This document shows, in pieces, positions 45,546 to 57,748 of a stretch of 64,000 nt of DNA; the stretch's first letter is position 1, and the number at the start of each line of letters is the position of its first letter. Source of the stretch: Zygnema cylindricum (Eukaryota > Streptophyta > Zygnematophyceae > Zygnematales > Zygnemataceae); contig JBBHKE010002774.1 in assembly GCA_037447655.1 (NCBI GenBank), forward strand, positions 40,001 through 104,000. Direction: 5' to 3'. Under the pieces are notes generated by a model, which did no database searches, was not told where the DNA came from, and saw nothing but the letters and a program-made list of their open reading frames with translations. Position numbers and translations under genes: made by a program.

Positions 45546-46499
45546 CAACACAATTCCGAGATTTTTGGCCAGAAAAAGTAACTACGGAAGTAGTTTTATG
45601 AACCCTATTAAAAATGGGCAGTATAGCAAGTGAAGATTCTGGACGGAATCACTCCAGTGCAGCAACGTAGCAACTATAGTACTGTTGTGTATCGGTAGGG
45701 CTTTGCCGATAATCGTTATGTCCCTTTTTCTGGCTTAACGATAATCGATATATTGGCATGATATATATGTACCGGTATAATCGCGATACTTTATCGGTTT
45801 TTTTATCGAGATAACACCGGTACTGATATATCGTGCCAATTTATCGATTATTGAAAAAACCCTACCGATACACAACACTACTGTAGTTGCTGCTACAATA
45901 CAACACTGCACTGGAGTGATTCCGTCTAGAAACTTCACTTGCTACACTACCCATTTTTATTAGGGTTCATAACACTACTTCATAGCCTATTCCCACAGGA
46001 GTATTTGTAACTTTTTGCCCATTCCGATGATTTTCCCATAACTCATCGGAAAACAGGTGTTGTTCACACCAAAATATTGGCATGTAACTCCGATTGAAGG
46101 TGTCTTGTGACACAGCACACGCTTCGACGTCATCAAACATAGGCGCGGAGACAAACTTGCAGTTTTTCACGACGACGATGGTTCAAAGTTGGACATTTTT
46201 TTCCCGTGAAAACAATGAAGTAGCCGTTGGGATGTTGTTTTTGCTTGTCACCGTTTGGGTTTTCCGTTGGCTTATTTCAAAGAAAGACGCAACCTTAACT
46301 TGACTTCAATATCTTCAAATATTTTGAGGAAGTTATATTGTACGGTTTTCAGAGAACTTCCGAGAACAACAAAGTCGGTGCTCGAAAAGTCGTACATTAT
46401 TCGACGCCCGTTTGTTGCGGAAGTGATTTTTTTTCGGTGGGAATAGGCTATTAGTCGGTGTTTTTTTTGGCCAAAAATCTCGAAATACTGTTATTTGTT
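45546..46499. mobile_element. Probable TIR/foldback element, about 950 bp
   Basis: The left end (AACAACACAATTCCGAGATTTTTGGCC region, 45546-45570) is inverted at 46469-46499 (TTTCGAGATTTTTGGCC when reversed). A second inner pair, AATAGGCTATT and its inverse, sits near 45990 and 46445. The LTR of element G begins inside the right end. Confidence 0.45.
45578..45995. repeat. Large foldback, arms of about 200 bp
   Basis: The left arm runs GAAGTAGTTTTATGAACCCT ... ACCGGTATAATCGCGATAC, and the right arm returns the same blocks in inverted order, ending AGGGTTCATAACACTACTTC. The centre is near 45800 with a very short loop. A transcript would form a long, slightly imperfect hairpin. Confidence 0.75.
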
Positions 46500-47478
46500 G
46501 AATTCACTAGATTTAGGAGAGGTATTTTCTAGGTCTTAATTGATTAGAATAGCTAAAGCCTGCCTCCACCTTCTCTCTATAGTCCCTATACTTGTTGCAG
46601 TCAGTGAAGGAGAGAAAGGGCGGTGGAGCCATGGCTGCCTCAACTCCATAGGCAGGACTAAAGAGTGACCTACGTCACTCTCAACATTAAAGGTTGAGGC
46701 CGGCAGGACTCAAACCTCTGACCGACAGAGCGAGGCGTAGCCGTCAGCTCTTACCTGTTTGTCGTAGTAGTCTGTTACGATACATAAGGTATGAGAGCTA
46801 TTTAAACATTAGCTAGATCATTAATTCGATTAACGGAATAACAAACTAAGGACATAGAAACTAGTTGAGTTTTTTGCCCGAAACAAATGTACCGCACATT
46901 TGTTTATTTTGAACGGCTAGCATTAAGAGCGGTTTGGATCCGACGACCCTCATCATCGGCGAGATCGCGGAATGGCTGCCTTAGAGGTTTTCGAACGTGA
47001 CATGACCTATTGAAACGTGGCAAGATATCATTGGGAAGCGGGAATTTCGGGGAGCACGAGGACAAGTCAGAAAAAGACAGACGTCCACTCCATGGCCTGG
47101 TCGTTCACAGGTCATACAGAAAGTACATCGGCCCTAGTACCTTTCTGTACTGTACAGTCTTCTGATTGGTTCGTACATCAGTAGATAGGGGTTGTGAGAG
47201 GGGTTTAGGATTAGGAGGATTGAGGAGGTAGCCGCCTCTCTCCCAACAAGCGTGTATAAATATTAGCATATTTGCCACCTGCAAATTAATCGCTTGGGTG
47301 GGCGTTTTCAGTGATTTTTTATGTTGTGGACTCAGGGGAGTCCAGACTGCACAAGGGTGCGGTCAGATTGTCTTTTTGCCTGCTTGGATAGCAGTTGTTC
47401 TAGCTGAAAATGGGTTAGGGAAAAAATACCTTGAGGCTTCCTGAATTTTGCGGTCCAAATGGGGGACACACAATTGGA
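46496..47478 (+). repeat. 5' LTR of copia element G
   Basis: Starts TGTTGAATTCACTAG and ends CAATTGGA, the final CA having mutated to GA. It contains a CCATGGCTGCC block, an antisense tRNA-like segment (box-B-like GGTTTGAGTCC on minus, about 46690-46780), a GTAC-rich inverted repeat, TATAAA at 47255-47260 and a GACTC-aggg-GAGTC hairpin. Confidence 0.7.
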
Positions 47479-47649
47479 GGTTATGGATCCACCATTTAGG
47501 GTGCCCATATTCAACGAATATGGGTTCATTTTTCTGGGAAGCCATGATGACAGGGGCATTGTGTGAAAAACGAAACTGGGGTATTGTTAGTGGACAACTG
47601 AAACGTCCATCTTAAGGAACCCCACCAGGGTTTGGAGGAGTGAGGTTTT
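47479..47649 (+). pseudogene. Element G gag, first fragment
   Basis: A mutated PBS (GGTTATGGATCCA) is followed by gag codons (PPFRVPIFNEYG region, then PPGFGGVRF) with frameshifts. Interrupted by element C. The frame resumes at 54944. Confidence 0.65.
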
Positions 47650-48552
47650 TGTTGAAAAGAGGCAATTAATAGTTCACTTCTATATTTTAGTTAGAATGTA
47701 GAGAGAGAGAAAGAGAGAAACAAAGGCACGCCATGGCTGCCGCGTCATTAAGAAGGAGGTAGAATGAAATAGAAGGTATTTTACTATTTGTAACAAATTA
47801 CTGCCGCTGGCCGGATTTGAATCGAGGTCTACGGACTACTATTTACACCTAAGCCTTACACATTAAAACACTAGGGAAACGATATACGTATTAAGTTTCA
47901 CGCATATTGATCTATTTATTAAACGGGCTAATTTGCAGCAGACTAACGAAAACACGCATTAAACAATTCATGCATGGAAGCGAATCGAAGCCGCATAAAT
48001 ACAAATGATCGCACGACCACAATTGCAGCCGCCACCCGCAATTAACTTTCGGCGACCTTTGGGGATAACGTCACACGACGCCATGTGGGACCATACTATT
48101 GGATATCGAAGAAGATGGGAGGAGGAACCATGGCTACTGTTTTGACAGGCGTCACTTTGAAAGCCATGTCGTACAATAGCCGTACAATAAGTACATCGCC
48201 TAGTGTACCCTCTTGTACTATATAGTGTTTCTATTGGACTAGGGTTTAGTAGTAGGCGGTCGTAAGTAGGCAGACCAGGACTTAGTGAAATTTAGGTACC
48301 TCTCTCTAGGAGAGCTTGAAACTATAAAGGTCATATTTGACCAGCCATAACTTACTGCTCAGGGGAGCAAATTGAATGATTCTTTTTGCGTTTGACTCAA
48401 GGGAGTCTTGTCCTCACGTTGGTGAGAGTGGTGAGAATATTTGTGTGTCTGGGAGGCGCTTATTCAGCGGGAAAGTAGAAGGGGCAAATATTATCCTAGA
48501 GGTTTTACAAAGGCTGCTCATTCTCTGTGTCAATGGAGACCACACAATTGCA
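47650..48552 (+). repeat. 5' LTR of element C
   Basis: 903 bp, TGTTGAAAAG to ACAATTGCA. Same block order as LTR B. The PBS GGTTATGGGCCCA follows at 48553-48565. Confidence 0.82.
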
Positions 48553-48571
48553 GGTTATGGGCCCACCCTCT

Positions 48572-49628
48572 TGTAGAAATTAATGGTCCATTTTTAGTAT
48601 TTTCTAGGTCTAAATAGAAATATAGAAAGAAGCCGAGGCAGTCTACCTCTAACTTCTCTCTCCAACTCTCAAACTTGTCGTAGTCACTAAGAAATTGGAG
48701 AGGGAGCTAGAGCCATGGCTACCTAGGCTATCCAAAGGTTTACGGGAAATTAATATTAGTTAGGGGTTTATTTTATCTAAAAGGTATGTGCTTGCCACAG
48801 GATTTGATCCCTGTACCTACCGGCCGGCAGACAGTGAATAGCCGGTAGCCTTAGCCGTTAAGTCTAGAACTAGTGTTACGTACTATATAGTTTGATGTTT
48901 ATTTAAACATGTATACGTAGGATAAATCATTTAACTGTAATTGATTACGGGATACATAGATCCGGTAATGTATAAGTACGGATTACGGTACGGAGAAGAA
49001 ATCAATACCGCACATTTATTTTGTAAGTGAAACGAATACCGCGCATGTATTTATTACGGCTACAATTAAATTCGGATTTAATCGGACGACCGGAATTAGC
49101 GCCGAGATCGCGGAAGAAGATTTCGGCGGTTTATGGCCATCTCCACATTGGATGACGCGTGGCAAAATTACATTGGATCGTGGAATCTCCGAAGATCATG
49201 GCACCGAATTCGGATATGACATGTGTCGACATTTAGGCCATGTCGTACAATGTCCGTACATAAAGTACATCGATAGCTGTACTTTTGCCTACAGAACTGT
49301 ATCCTGATTGGTTCCGTAGATCAGTAGATAGAGTCTGTGAGAGAGATAGGACTTAGAAAAATTAGGAGATAGGACCCTCTCTCCCAGAGAGCTTCTGTAC
49401 AAAAGGTCAACTTTGACCCTCCATAACTCACTACTCAGGGGAGCAAATTCAGAGATTCTTTTTGCTATAGACTCAAGGGAGTCTTGCCTACACAGGGGTG
49501 GAGGTGGCTAGAGTTTTTGTCTTCCATGGTGGCAGTTGTTTTTGCTGAAACACAAAGGGGTCAGAGTTATCCTAGAGGCTTCTTGGAAGCTGTCCACTCT
49601 GAGGACTTATGGAGGTCTCAGAGTTTCA
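48572..49628 (+). repeat. Nested D-family LTR inside element C
   Basis: TGTAGAAATTAATGG to CAGAGTTTCA, 1057 bp, with no D-type interior, so it is read as a solo LTR. C's gag resumes directly after it (gtgcccatatatgatg). The expected 5-bp target duplication is not present, so some flank was lost or the event was not a simple insertion. Confidence 0.7.
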
Positions 49629-52600
49629 TAGTGTGCCCATATATGATGTACCAGACTTTTTTTATTGGGAAATGATGATGGAGGGAGAACTATTTGAGAA
49701 ACACCTATGGGGCATAGTGTCTGGATAAGTTCGATGCCCACCTCCACCTAGGTTTGGAGGAACATGTTTTTTTTGCACCTCCACCTCCACAGTAGGTAGA
49801 ACAGATGCCACCATCACTGAGGATGAAGACGAGGAAGGAGAGGAGATTGTCATGGAAGGAGAAATGAGAGGAGTTGTAACTCAAGTGACACCATTGCCAA
49901 AGGCGATATCGACAGCAGCACCACCAGCCACGGCGACAAGGGTTCAGACCTAATGATCAGAGTATGAAAAGTGGAACTACAAAGACAAGGTTGCTAAGCT
50001 CTTAATTCTTAAAAGTTTAGCAAAGGGCATTGCCATTTCCTTTATGCTTGTCAAATGTTCATCTCACATTTGGATATCACTAGTCAACAAATATAAAAGT
50101 GGATCATTGCAGCAGCAACAGTTGGCAAAAAACAAGATTGTAGCTTATACTTATAAGGGAGGAAGCATGAATAATTATTGCAATGATTTAGGAGCATTAT
50201 TTGGAGAGCTAGAGAGTTCAGGTAACTCATTGTCTGAGAGACAAAGAGTGAACACATTAATGATGAAACTACCTGAAGAGTATGGGAATATCATTATTCA
50301 ATTGCAGGACATAGGAGATAGCAATTGGAATTGGTATGACACAGTGGGATTGATTTTAGTGAAAGAAAGCACCATAGAGCTTAGGAGAGGGAGTCCAAGT
50401 GTTCATGTATTGCCTGCAGGAGCTGATTGGCGGAAGCGTGATGAGGAGAGAGAGAAAGATCCCTATCGAAACTTTGGAGGAAGAGGACAAGGAAGTGGCA
50501 CATTTGATAGACAGGGGAGAGGAACCTCTCGAGGAGGATTATGTCACTTCTGCAAGAAACCGGGACACTATATGGCAGATTGTGGAAAACTTACAGATCT
50601 TAGACTAAAAGATGGGCAAGGGACCTCAAAAATTGGAGGAAAGAAAAAGGCTTTCCAAACTCAAGTTCATGATCAGCAAGAGAACAAAAAAACCGAACAG
50701 GTAGATGAGCTTGTGGAGCTTGAGGAGCTTCTTCTTAATCCGAAAAACATTCAAAAGCATGCTGATATTTCACCGAGACAAAAGTGTGCTTTCGGAGGTA
50801 AGAGGGATCCACCTGAAGACGGGTGGATCATAGAATCAAGGGCCTCAATGCATATGTGCAAAGATAAAAGGTGGTTCACTAAACTAAGAAAGATCCCAAC
50901 AGTTGAGATAGAGTACGGAGATGGTAGAGTACAAACCACAAGTCTTGTTGGAACTGTTGACTTGAAGGTTCTAGTTGATGGAAAGGCCTCAATTGTAACA
51001 CTCTCAGACGTTCTTTACATTCCACAGCTTAGTAAGAACTTGGTCTCAAAAGCTGTCCTAGATGAAAAGGAAATTGAAACAGGAACTAGGGAAGGAATCT
51101 TCACAGCAAGCTTTGATAATGAGGTTTATTTCATAACATAGAAGGGCAGTCACGGAATGTTCAAAATTTGTTCTTTGCAATGAAAAGAGTGTTCTCTACT
51201 CATGTGCAAGTGAGATGATGCTTTGACACAAAAGGTTGGGGCATGTGCATCAGGATAGATTAAAGAAAATGAAGAAAAAGGGAATAGTGGAGGGTATTAC
51301 TTTTGAGGATGATGAGACCTTTGATGATTGCAGTGGATGTGCCCAAGGGAAGATTCATAGACTTCCATTTCCAAAACCAACCACATTTAGGAGAGAGAAA
51401 GTATTGGATCTAATTCACAGCGATGTTTGGGGACCTGCTAGATATGCTTCACATGGGGAGAAGAGGTGGATGTTAACTATCACAGATGATTGGTCTAGAT
51501 ACTCCAAGGTAGACTTTCTCAAACATAAGTCAGAGGTATTAAGATGTTTTAAAGAATATAAAGTATGGAATGAAAAGCTACATGAAATCTCAATAAAAGA
51601 CATAAGAAGTGATAATGGGAAAGAATACACCTCAAGGGAACTTGAAGAATATCTTAAAGAAGAAGGAATTCATCATGAGAAAACTGTTCCCTATAATCTG
51701 GAACAAAATGGAGTAGCAGAAAGAGTGAATAGAACTTTAGGAGATATGTCCAGAAGTAAGTTAACTGATAAGAGGATAGGGTTGCAGTTTTGGGCGGAGT
51801 CTATGAACTATGCTAATTTCATCAAAAATAGAGTCCTAACTTCAGCAAATAAAGAGGAAACTCCGTATGAGCGGTGGACAAGAAGAAAGCCTGATTTGTC
51901 TAGTTTGAGAGTGTTTGTAAGTCAAGTCTACAGTTTGGATTCCGATAAGACTAAATGAGAGTTAGAGGGGAGAGGGAAGCCAAGATATCTTGTAGGATAG
52001 GATGAGAGCACAAAAAGATACCGAGTGTATGACTTGAAAAAGAGAGATATAATTTTGGTAAAACACATAGTGGTGATGAATGAAGAGAAGTCCATTGATC
52101 CATTCAAATATAATAAGGAAGTCAAAATCAGATTTGAAACGGATCAGTTTTTTGACTTTGACTTTGAAAATGAAGAGAAGGAACAGGGACAAAAAGAAAA
52201 ATCTGCATATCTACCAACGGAGAAGGAAGATGGGACAACATCCGAGGCAACGCCACAATACGAAGTGGAAACCGATGAGGAACTTGATGAGGCACCGGAA
52301 TTGGAAGATAGGGGAGCTAAAAATCTCCCTAAACGAAACCTAAGGATGCCTTCCATACCGGCGACCGATTTTGTAGGGGGAAGAAGAAGTAGTAAACGAC
52401 TTCAAGAAAGACAAGTAAATAACCAACTCACAAAGATGTCTCATCAAGATGAACCGTAGACATACTTAGAGGCCATAAACACTCCAGAAAGTAGCCGGTG
52501 GATCACATCTATAAATGAAGAAATGGCCTCTATCATGGAAGCCAATACATGGGAGTTGGTAGATTGTCCACCGGACCGAAAAACCGATCGGATGTAAGTA

Positions 52601-54036
52601 GGTTTTTAAACTTAAATTAAACTCGGATAATACCATTGAGAGGTACAAAGCTAGGTTAGTTGCAAAAGGATATACTCAGAAAGAGGGGATAGACTACGAA
52701 GAAACCTTTGCACCTGGAGTCAGATTTCCTTCAGTTATAATCTTTTTAAGTATAGCCGCAGCGGAGGATATGGAAATACACCAGATGAATATTAAAACGA
52801 CCTTTTTGCACGGAGAGTTGGAAAAAAAAATTACATGAGGCAACCGGAAGGATTTTTGGAAAGTGGGGAAGAAAACAAAGTTTGCAAACTGATAAAATCA
52901 CTCTATGGGCTTAAGCAAGCCCCGCGACAATGGAACACAAAGCTCGACGAATTTCTGACCAGTTTGTGGTATATGAGAATTAGTTCAGATCACTCCATAC
53001 ATTTATTTGAGGATGAGGATGGAGTGATATTTATTGCTATTTAAGTGGATCATTTGTTGGTCTTAAGGAAGTCTTTAGATAAAATTAACAAACTAAAACG
53101 GGATCTTAGAAGCCGCTTTGACATGAAAGATCTCGGAGAAGCAAAGTACATTTTGGGAATTCAAATAGAGAGAGATAAAGGGAATAGGATTATAAGACTC
53201 ACTAGAAAGAAGCAATTGGTAATATGCTAGAGAAATTTCAAATGGAGAAAGCAAAGGGATGTACTACTCCCATGGATTTGAAAAAAGTGTGTGAGGGGAG
53301 TGAAGAGGGAGGAATATTGATCATTAATGATGAGATAGATGAGATAGAAAGAAGATTTATGGAAAATATCCCTTATCGGCCAATTGTAGACAGTTTAATA
53401 TATTTTATAAATTGTACCCGGCCGGATATAGCTGCAGCCGTAGGAGTCCTCAAGAAGAGTCTAAATGAACCAAGAAAGATAGACTGGGAGGTGACAAAAG
53501 GGTGATGAGGTGTCTGGTGGGGATAAGGGAATTCTGGTTGCATTTGGGAGGGGAGCACACTATCATCACAACTTGGAGTGATGCCAATTATGGAGATGTG
53601 CCTTTAAGGTGGTGTACTACTGGATATGTGATGCAAATTGGATCTGGTGCATGCTGTTGGAGTAACAAGCAACAGAAAGTAGTTGCTCAGTCCACTATGG
53701 AGGCTGAATACATGGCTTCCTGTGCTGCCACCAAAAAATTATTGTGGGTGAAATCTCTTTTTGAAGAACTTGGGTTCATGAAGTCTGGAACTCAAAATGT
53801 TTTTTGTGATAATCAAGCTGCTATCTCGATTGCAGCTAATCCGAAACATCACTTCAAAGCTAAACATATGGATATTCGACTAAGCATTGTCAAAGAGAAG
53901 GTTGAAAATAAAATCATTAAACTGGTTCATAAAAATGATAAAGAAATGATGACAAAACCAGTACCTTCCCCTAAGTTGATTTATTGAAGAGAAAACTGTG
54001 GATTAAAATTGAAAAGTGACTAAGAATTAAGGGGAG
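49629..54036 (+). pseudogene. Element C gag-pol (decayed relative of B)
   Basis: The order matches B throughout: gag core, zinc knuckle (CHFCKKPGHYMADC near 50550), protease with WIIESRAS instead of DSGAS, integrase (CSGCAQGK, HSDVWGP, RSDNGKEY, NGVAERVNR at 51236-51958), RT split into several frames, and RNase H (MEAEYMASC, FCDNQAAIS, 53502-53987). Stops occur at 49725, 51138, 51956 and elsewhere. At the position of B's gag-pol stop, C has CAA (Gln) and the frame continues from gag into the protease leader. Not functional. Confidence 0.82.
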
Positions 54037-54938
54037 TGTTGAAAAGAGGTAATTAATAGTTCACTTCTATAGTTCAGTTAGAATGTAAAGAGAGAGAAAG
54101 AGAGAACCAAAGGCACGCCATGGTTGCCGCATCATTAAGAAGGAGGCATAATGAAATAGAAGGTATATTACTATTTGTAGCAAAATACTGCCTCTGGCCG
54201 GATTTGAACCGGGGTCTACGGACTACTATTTACACCTAAGCCTTATCCATTAAGGCACTAGGGAAACGATATACGTATTAAGTTTCACGCATATTGATCT
54301 ATTTATTAAACGGGCTAATTTGCAGCAGACTAACGAAAACACGCATTAATCAATTCATGCATAGAAGCGAATGAAAGCCGTATAAATACAAATGATCGCG
54401 CGGCCACAATTGCAGCCGCCACCCGAAATAAACTTTCGGCGGCCTTTGGGGATAGCGTCACGTGAAGCCACGTGGCACCATTTTATTGGATATCGACGAA
54501 GATGGGAGGAGAAACCATGGCTCTCGTTTTGACAGGCGTCACTTTGAAAGCCATGTCGTACAATGACCGTACAATAAGTACATCGCATAGTGTACCTTCT
54601 TGTACTATATAGTGTTTCTATTAGACTAGGGTTTAGTAGTAGGCGGTCGTAAGTAGGCAGACCAGGACTTAGTGAAATTTAGGTACCTCTCTCTAACAGA
54701 GCTTGAAACTATAAAGGTCATCTTTGACTAACCATAACTTACTGCTCTAGGGAGCAAATTCAGTGATTCTTTTTGCGTTTGACTCAAGGGAGTCTTTTCC
54801 TCACAGAATTGAGAGTGGTCAGAATATTTGTGTGCTTGGGCGGCGCTTATTCAACGGGAAAGCTGAAGGGGCAAATATTATCCTAGAGGCTTTACATAGG
54901 CTGCTCATTCTCTAGGTCTTAGAGACCACAGAGTTGCA
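54037..54938 (+). repeat. 3' LTR of element C
   Basis: 902 bp after polypurine tract AATTAAGGGGAG. It contains the best-preserved tRNA-like segment in the window (54191-54263, minus strand). Confidence 0.82.
54191..54263 (-). other. tRNA-like segment with box A and box B, antisense in LTR C
   Basis: 73 nt on the minus strand. GTGCCTTAATGG resembles box A, and GGTTCAAATCC matches the box B consensus at 10 of 11 positions. The spacing is 36 nt, within the tRNA range. The T-arm pairs over CCGG/CCGG. The acceptor stem pairs poorly (CCT/AGG only) and no anticodon can be assigned, so it is a tRNA relic or a Pol III promoter, not a called tRNA. Confidence 0.55.
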
Positions 54939-54943
54939 GTTTT

Positions 54944-55224
54944 TTGCATGAGCATCTCCTTCAATGGAGGAGAGAAATGATGGGGACAGCAGTGTGTCTG
55001 AAAAGGAAAAACGAAAGGGGATACCTCTCACTCCTATCGCCACGTCACCCAGAGGGGTGGCCGTGAAGACCGAGAAAAATGATATTCAAATGTGGAAGTA
55101 CACCAATATGAATGCCACACATTTCATTTTGAGGCACCTCACTGAAGCTTTGGCGACCTCTCATCTTCACATCTTCAAGGTCGAGGAGTTGTGGATGACT
55201 GTAGTGGAGATTTATAGAGCTGGT
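54944..55224 (+). pseudogene. Element G gag, second fragment
   Basis: Continues gag (MKVEE-type acidic spacer, then KTEKNDIQMWKYTNMNATHFILRHLTEAL, here in parts) to MTVVEIYRAG, where a solo LTR is inserted. The frame resumes at 56242 (TIQK...). Confidence 0.65.
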
Positions 55225-56236
55225 TGCAACTCTGAGACCTCCATAGGTCCTCAGAATAGACAGCTTGCAAGAAGCCTCTAGGAAAACTCTAACCACCTTC
55301 ACTTTTATGGAGGGAAGACTCCCCTGAGTCGATAACAAAAAGAATCTCTGAATTTTCTCCCCTGAGCAGTAAGTTATGGAGGGTCATAGTTGACCTTTTG
55401 TACAGAAGCTCTTTGGGAGAGAGGGTCCTATCTAACAAATTTTTCTAAGTCTTATCTCTCTCTAAAACTCTATCTACTGATGTACGACACCAATCATATT
55501 ACACTGCCGTACACAAAAGTACAACTGCCGGTGTACTTTCTGTACTGATAATGTACGACATGGCCTAAATGTCGACACATGTCATATCCCGATTAGGTCC
55601 CGTAATCCCCGGAGATGCCGCGATCCAAAGTAATTGTGCCACGTGTCATCCGATGTGGCGATGACCACAGACCCCCGAGATTCTCTTTCGCGATCTCAAC
55701 ATTCTTCTCGGCCGTCCGATTGAATGCAGATTTCAATCGTAGCAGTCATAAACACTTGCGCGGTGTCTGTTTGGTTTAAAGAAACAAATGCGCGGTACTC
55801 GTTTCTTACCCGTACCGCAATTCGTACTTTTACATAACTAAATCTATGTATCTCGTAAACAGTTGCGGTTAAATGAATTTTCCTACGTGGTAACAGTTAA
55901 ATAAATTTCAAACCTTATAGTATGTAATACTAGTGCTAGACTTCTAGATAAGTCTACCAGCTATCGGTGGTAAATGGACGGCAGCTACCAGGATCAAATC
56001 CTGGATCCGATTATATCCCTTTTAGTAAATAAACTACCTATCCGTGAATCACTAGAATATTTCCCGTAAACCTCTGGATAGCCTAGGTAGCCATGGCTCT
56101 AGCTTCCTCTCCAACTTCTCACTGACTCCAACAAGTGTGGGAGTTGGAGAGAGAAGTTAGAGGCAGACTGCCTTGACTTCTTTATGTTTTTTTTAATTTA
56201 GACATAGAAAATAGTAAAAGAACCATTGATTTCTAA
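55225..56236 (-). repeat. Solo LTR of family D, TSD ctggt
   Basis: Minus-oriented D-type LTR of 1012 bp with target duplication ctggt at 55220-55224 and 56237-56241. No internal sequence remains, which is the product expected from LTR-LTR recombination. It splits G's gag. Confidence 0.85.
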
Positions 56237-56241
56237 ACTGG

Positions 56242-57187
56242 TACCATTCAAAAGCTCCAGCTCGTTGAGCAAAGGTTGACGAGTTATACATACAAAAGAG
56301 GGAAGATGTTAGACTACTGTAATGATCTCTCTTGTTTGTAAATGGAGATGGAAAGTGTCGGTTGGACAGGCACAATGAAGATGAAAGTTAACGCCCTCAT
56401 CATGAAGTTGCATGAGGAGTATAAAAACATAGTGTACCGAGTGCAAGAAATGGATGATAGTTCTTGGAAGTGGAACACAGTGGTGCGAATGATACTCGTG
56501 CAGGAGAACACCATTGAGATCCGCAAAGGAGGAAAGAGCGTTCAAGCTCTAGTTGCCGAAACGAATTGGTTGAGGAAGGATCCAAAGAAGCCGTACAACA
56601 ACTTCAAAGGGGATCAATCTGGAAAACCCAAGCCTCTAAAGGGTCTTTGCCATTTGTGGAAAAAGCCGGGACACTTCATAGGTGATTGCATCAAGCTGTC
56701 GGAGCTGAGGCTCCAAGAAAACCGTGGAGGGGGTGTTTCCAGAGGGAAGAAGAAGGCACTTGAAGTCACACGTGTCAAAGGAGAGACCGAGGAGGACGAG
56801 TCCTTTGAGGAGGAGAATGGGGAGATTCTTCTCGACGAGAATTTGGAGGAGAAGGAGATTCCTCGGAAACACATGTGTGCTCTTAGAGCCATTCGGGAAG
56901 CTCTAGAAGAAAGATGGATCATCGATTCACGTGCATCTATGTAGATGTGTCGTGACAAGCACCTTTTCACTAAGGTAAGAAAGATCCCTACTGTAGACAT
57001 AGAGTATGGGGATGAGAGAGTAGTTACCACAGATCTAGTGGGCTCAATTGATATGAAAGTTTTAGTGGAGAGTAAGACTTCTATACTCACCTTCTCAAAT
57101 GTGCTCTATATTCCTCAGCTGAGTAAAAATATTGTGTCTACTTATGTATTAGATGACAAGGATTTTGATACCTTCACTAAAAAAGGA
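56242..57187 (+). pseudogene. Element G gag end and protease fragment
   Basis: Gag continues to a zinc-knuckle region (CHLWKKPGHFIGDC; the second Cys is replaced by Trp), an acidic spacer and protease with WIIDSRAS. A stop at 56942 precedes MCRDKHLF. Protease continues to FDTFTKKG at 57187, where an H-type LTR begins. Not functional. Confidence 0.7.
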
Positions 57188-57529
57188 TGTTGATATTTGT
57201 GTGTTTTCTAGGATAGAAAAAGGCAGAGGCAGTTTGCCTCTAACTCCCCTCTCCAAGCCCCCACACTTGTTATAGTCACCGAAGGCTTGATTTTTGGAGC
57301 TAGAGCCATGGCTGCCTAAGCTCTCTAGAGAAGACAAGGGGTAAATTAGGTAGATTTACCAAAAGTTAGTTGACGGACCCAGGAATTGATCCTGGTCCCT
57401 GCCGTACGTCAATTTGCATTAGCCGTTAGCTCTAGCCGTTAAGTCTAAGACACATATTACGATACATAGGGTTTGATAAATATATAAATCGTCACATGTA
57501 GATTAATTCGTTTAACGGCGAATAGATAC
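57188..57529 (+). repeat. LTR of copia element H, first part
   Basis: Starts TGTTGATATTTGTGTG, then the CTAACTCC, CCATGGCTGCC and tRNA-like blocks (T-arm CCAGG-AATTGAT-CCTGG). Interrupted by element B at gatac and continued at 63745. Confidence 0.65.
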
Positions 57530-57674
57530 TGTTGAAAAGAGGTAATTAATAGTTCACTTCCCTATTTAGTTTTGTTTTAAAGAAAGAGAGTAAGGATCAA
57601 AGGCGCGCCATGGCTGCCGCCATATTTAGAAAGTGGCAGTTTTTGCAGTTAAGGGTATTTTGGCTAAAATGATG

Positions 57675-57748
57675 CCTAGGTCTAGGTTTGAACCCGTGAC
57701 CTCTAGATTCTTTGTAGCCTAACGCCTTAACCATTAAGGCGTTACGAA
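57675..57748 (-). other. Antisense tRNA-like segment in LTR B
   Basis: Minus strand: a D-arm-like GCCTTAATGGTTAAGGC followed, at tRNA spacing, by GGTTCAAACC (box-B-like). The rest of the cloverleaf is degenerate. The same segment recurs in the 3' LTR at 62995-63068. Confidence 0.5.

Larger units (their letters stand above)
47650..54938 (+). mobile_element. Decayed copia element C, TSD gtttt, with nested LTR
   Basis: LTRs at 47650-48552 and 54037-54938 are of equal length and similar. The target duplication gtttt is at 47645-47649 and 54939-54943, and joining the flanks continues element G's gag. A D-family LTR is nested just after the PBS. Closely related to element B but with many stops. 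Confidence 0.85.

Noticed and set aside
48572-49628. Claim of a simple solo-LTR insertion with target duplication in element C
   Set aside because: The flanks do not show a 5-bp duplication, so the mechanism is left open although the LTR itself is clear.
54191-54263. Functional tRNA gene
   Set aside because: The acceptor stem and anticodon arm do not pair properly and the segment is repeated within LTRs. Only box A, box B and T-arm resemblance is claimed.
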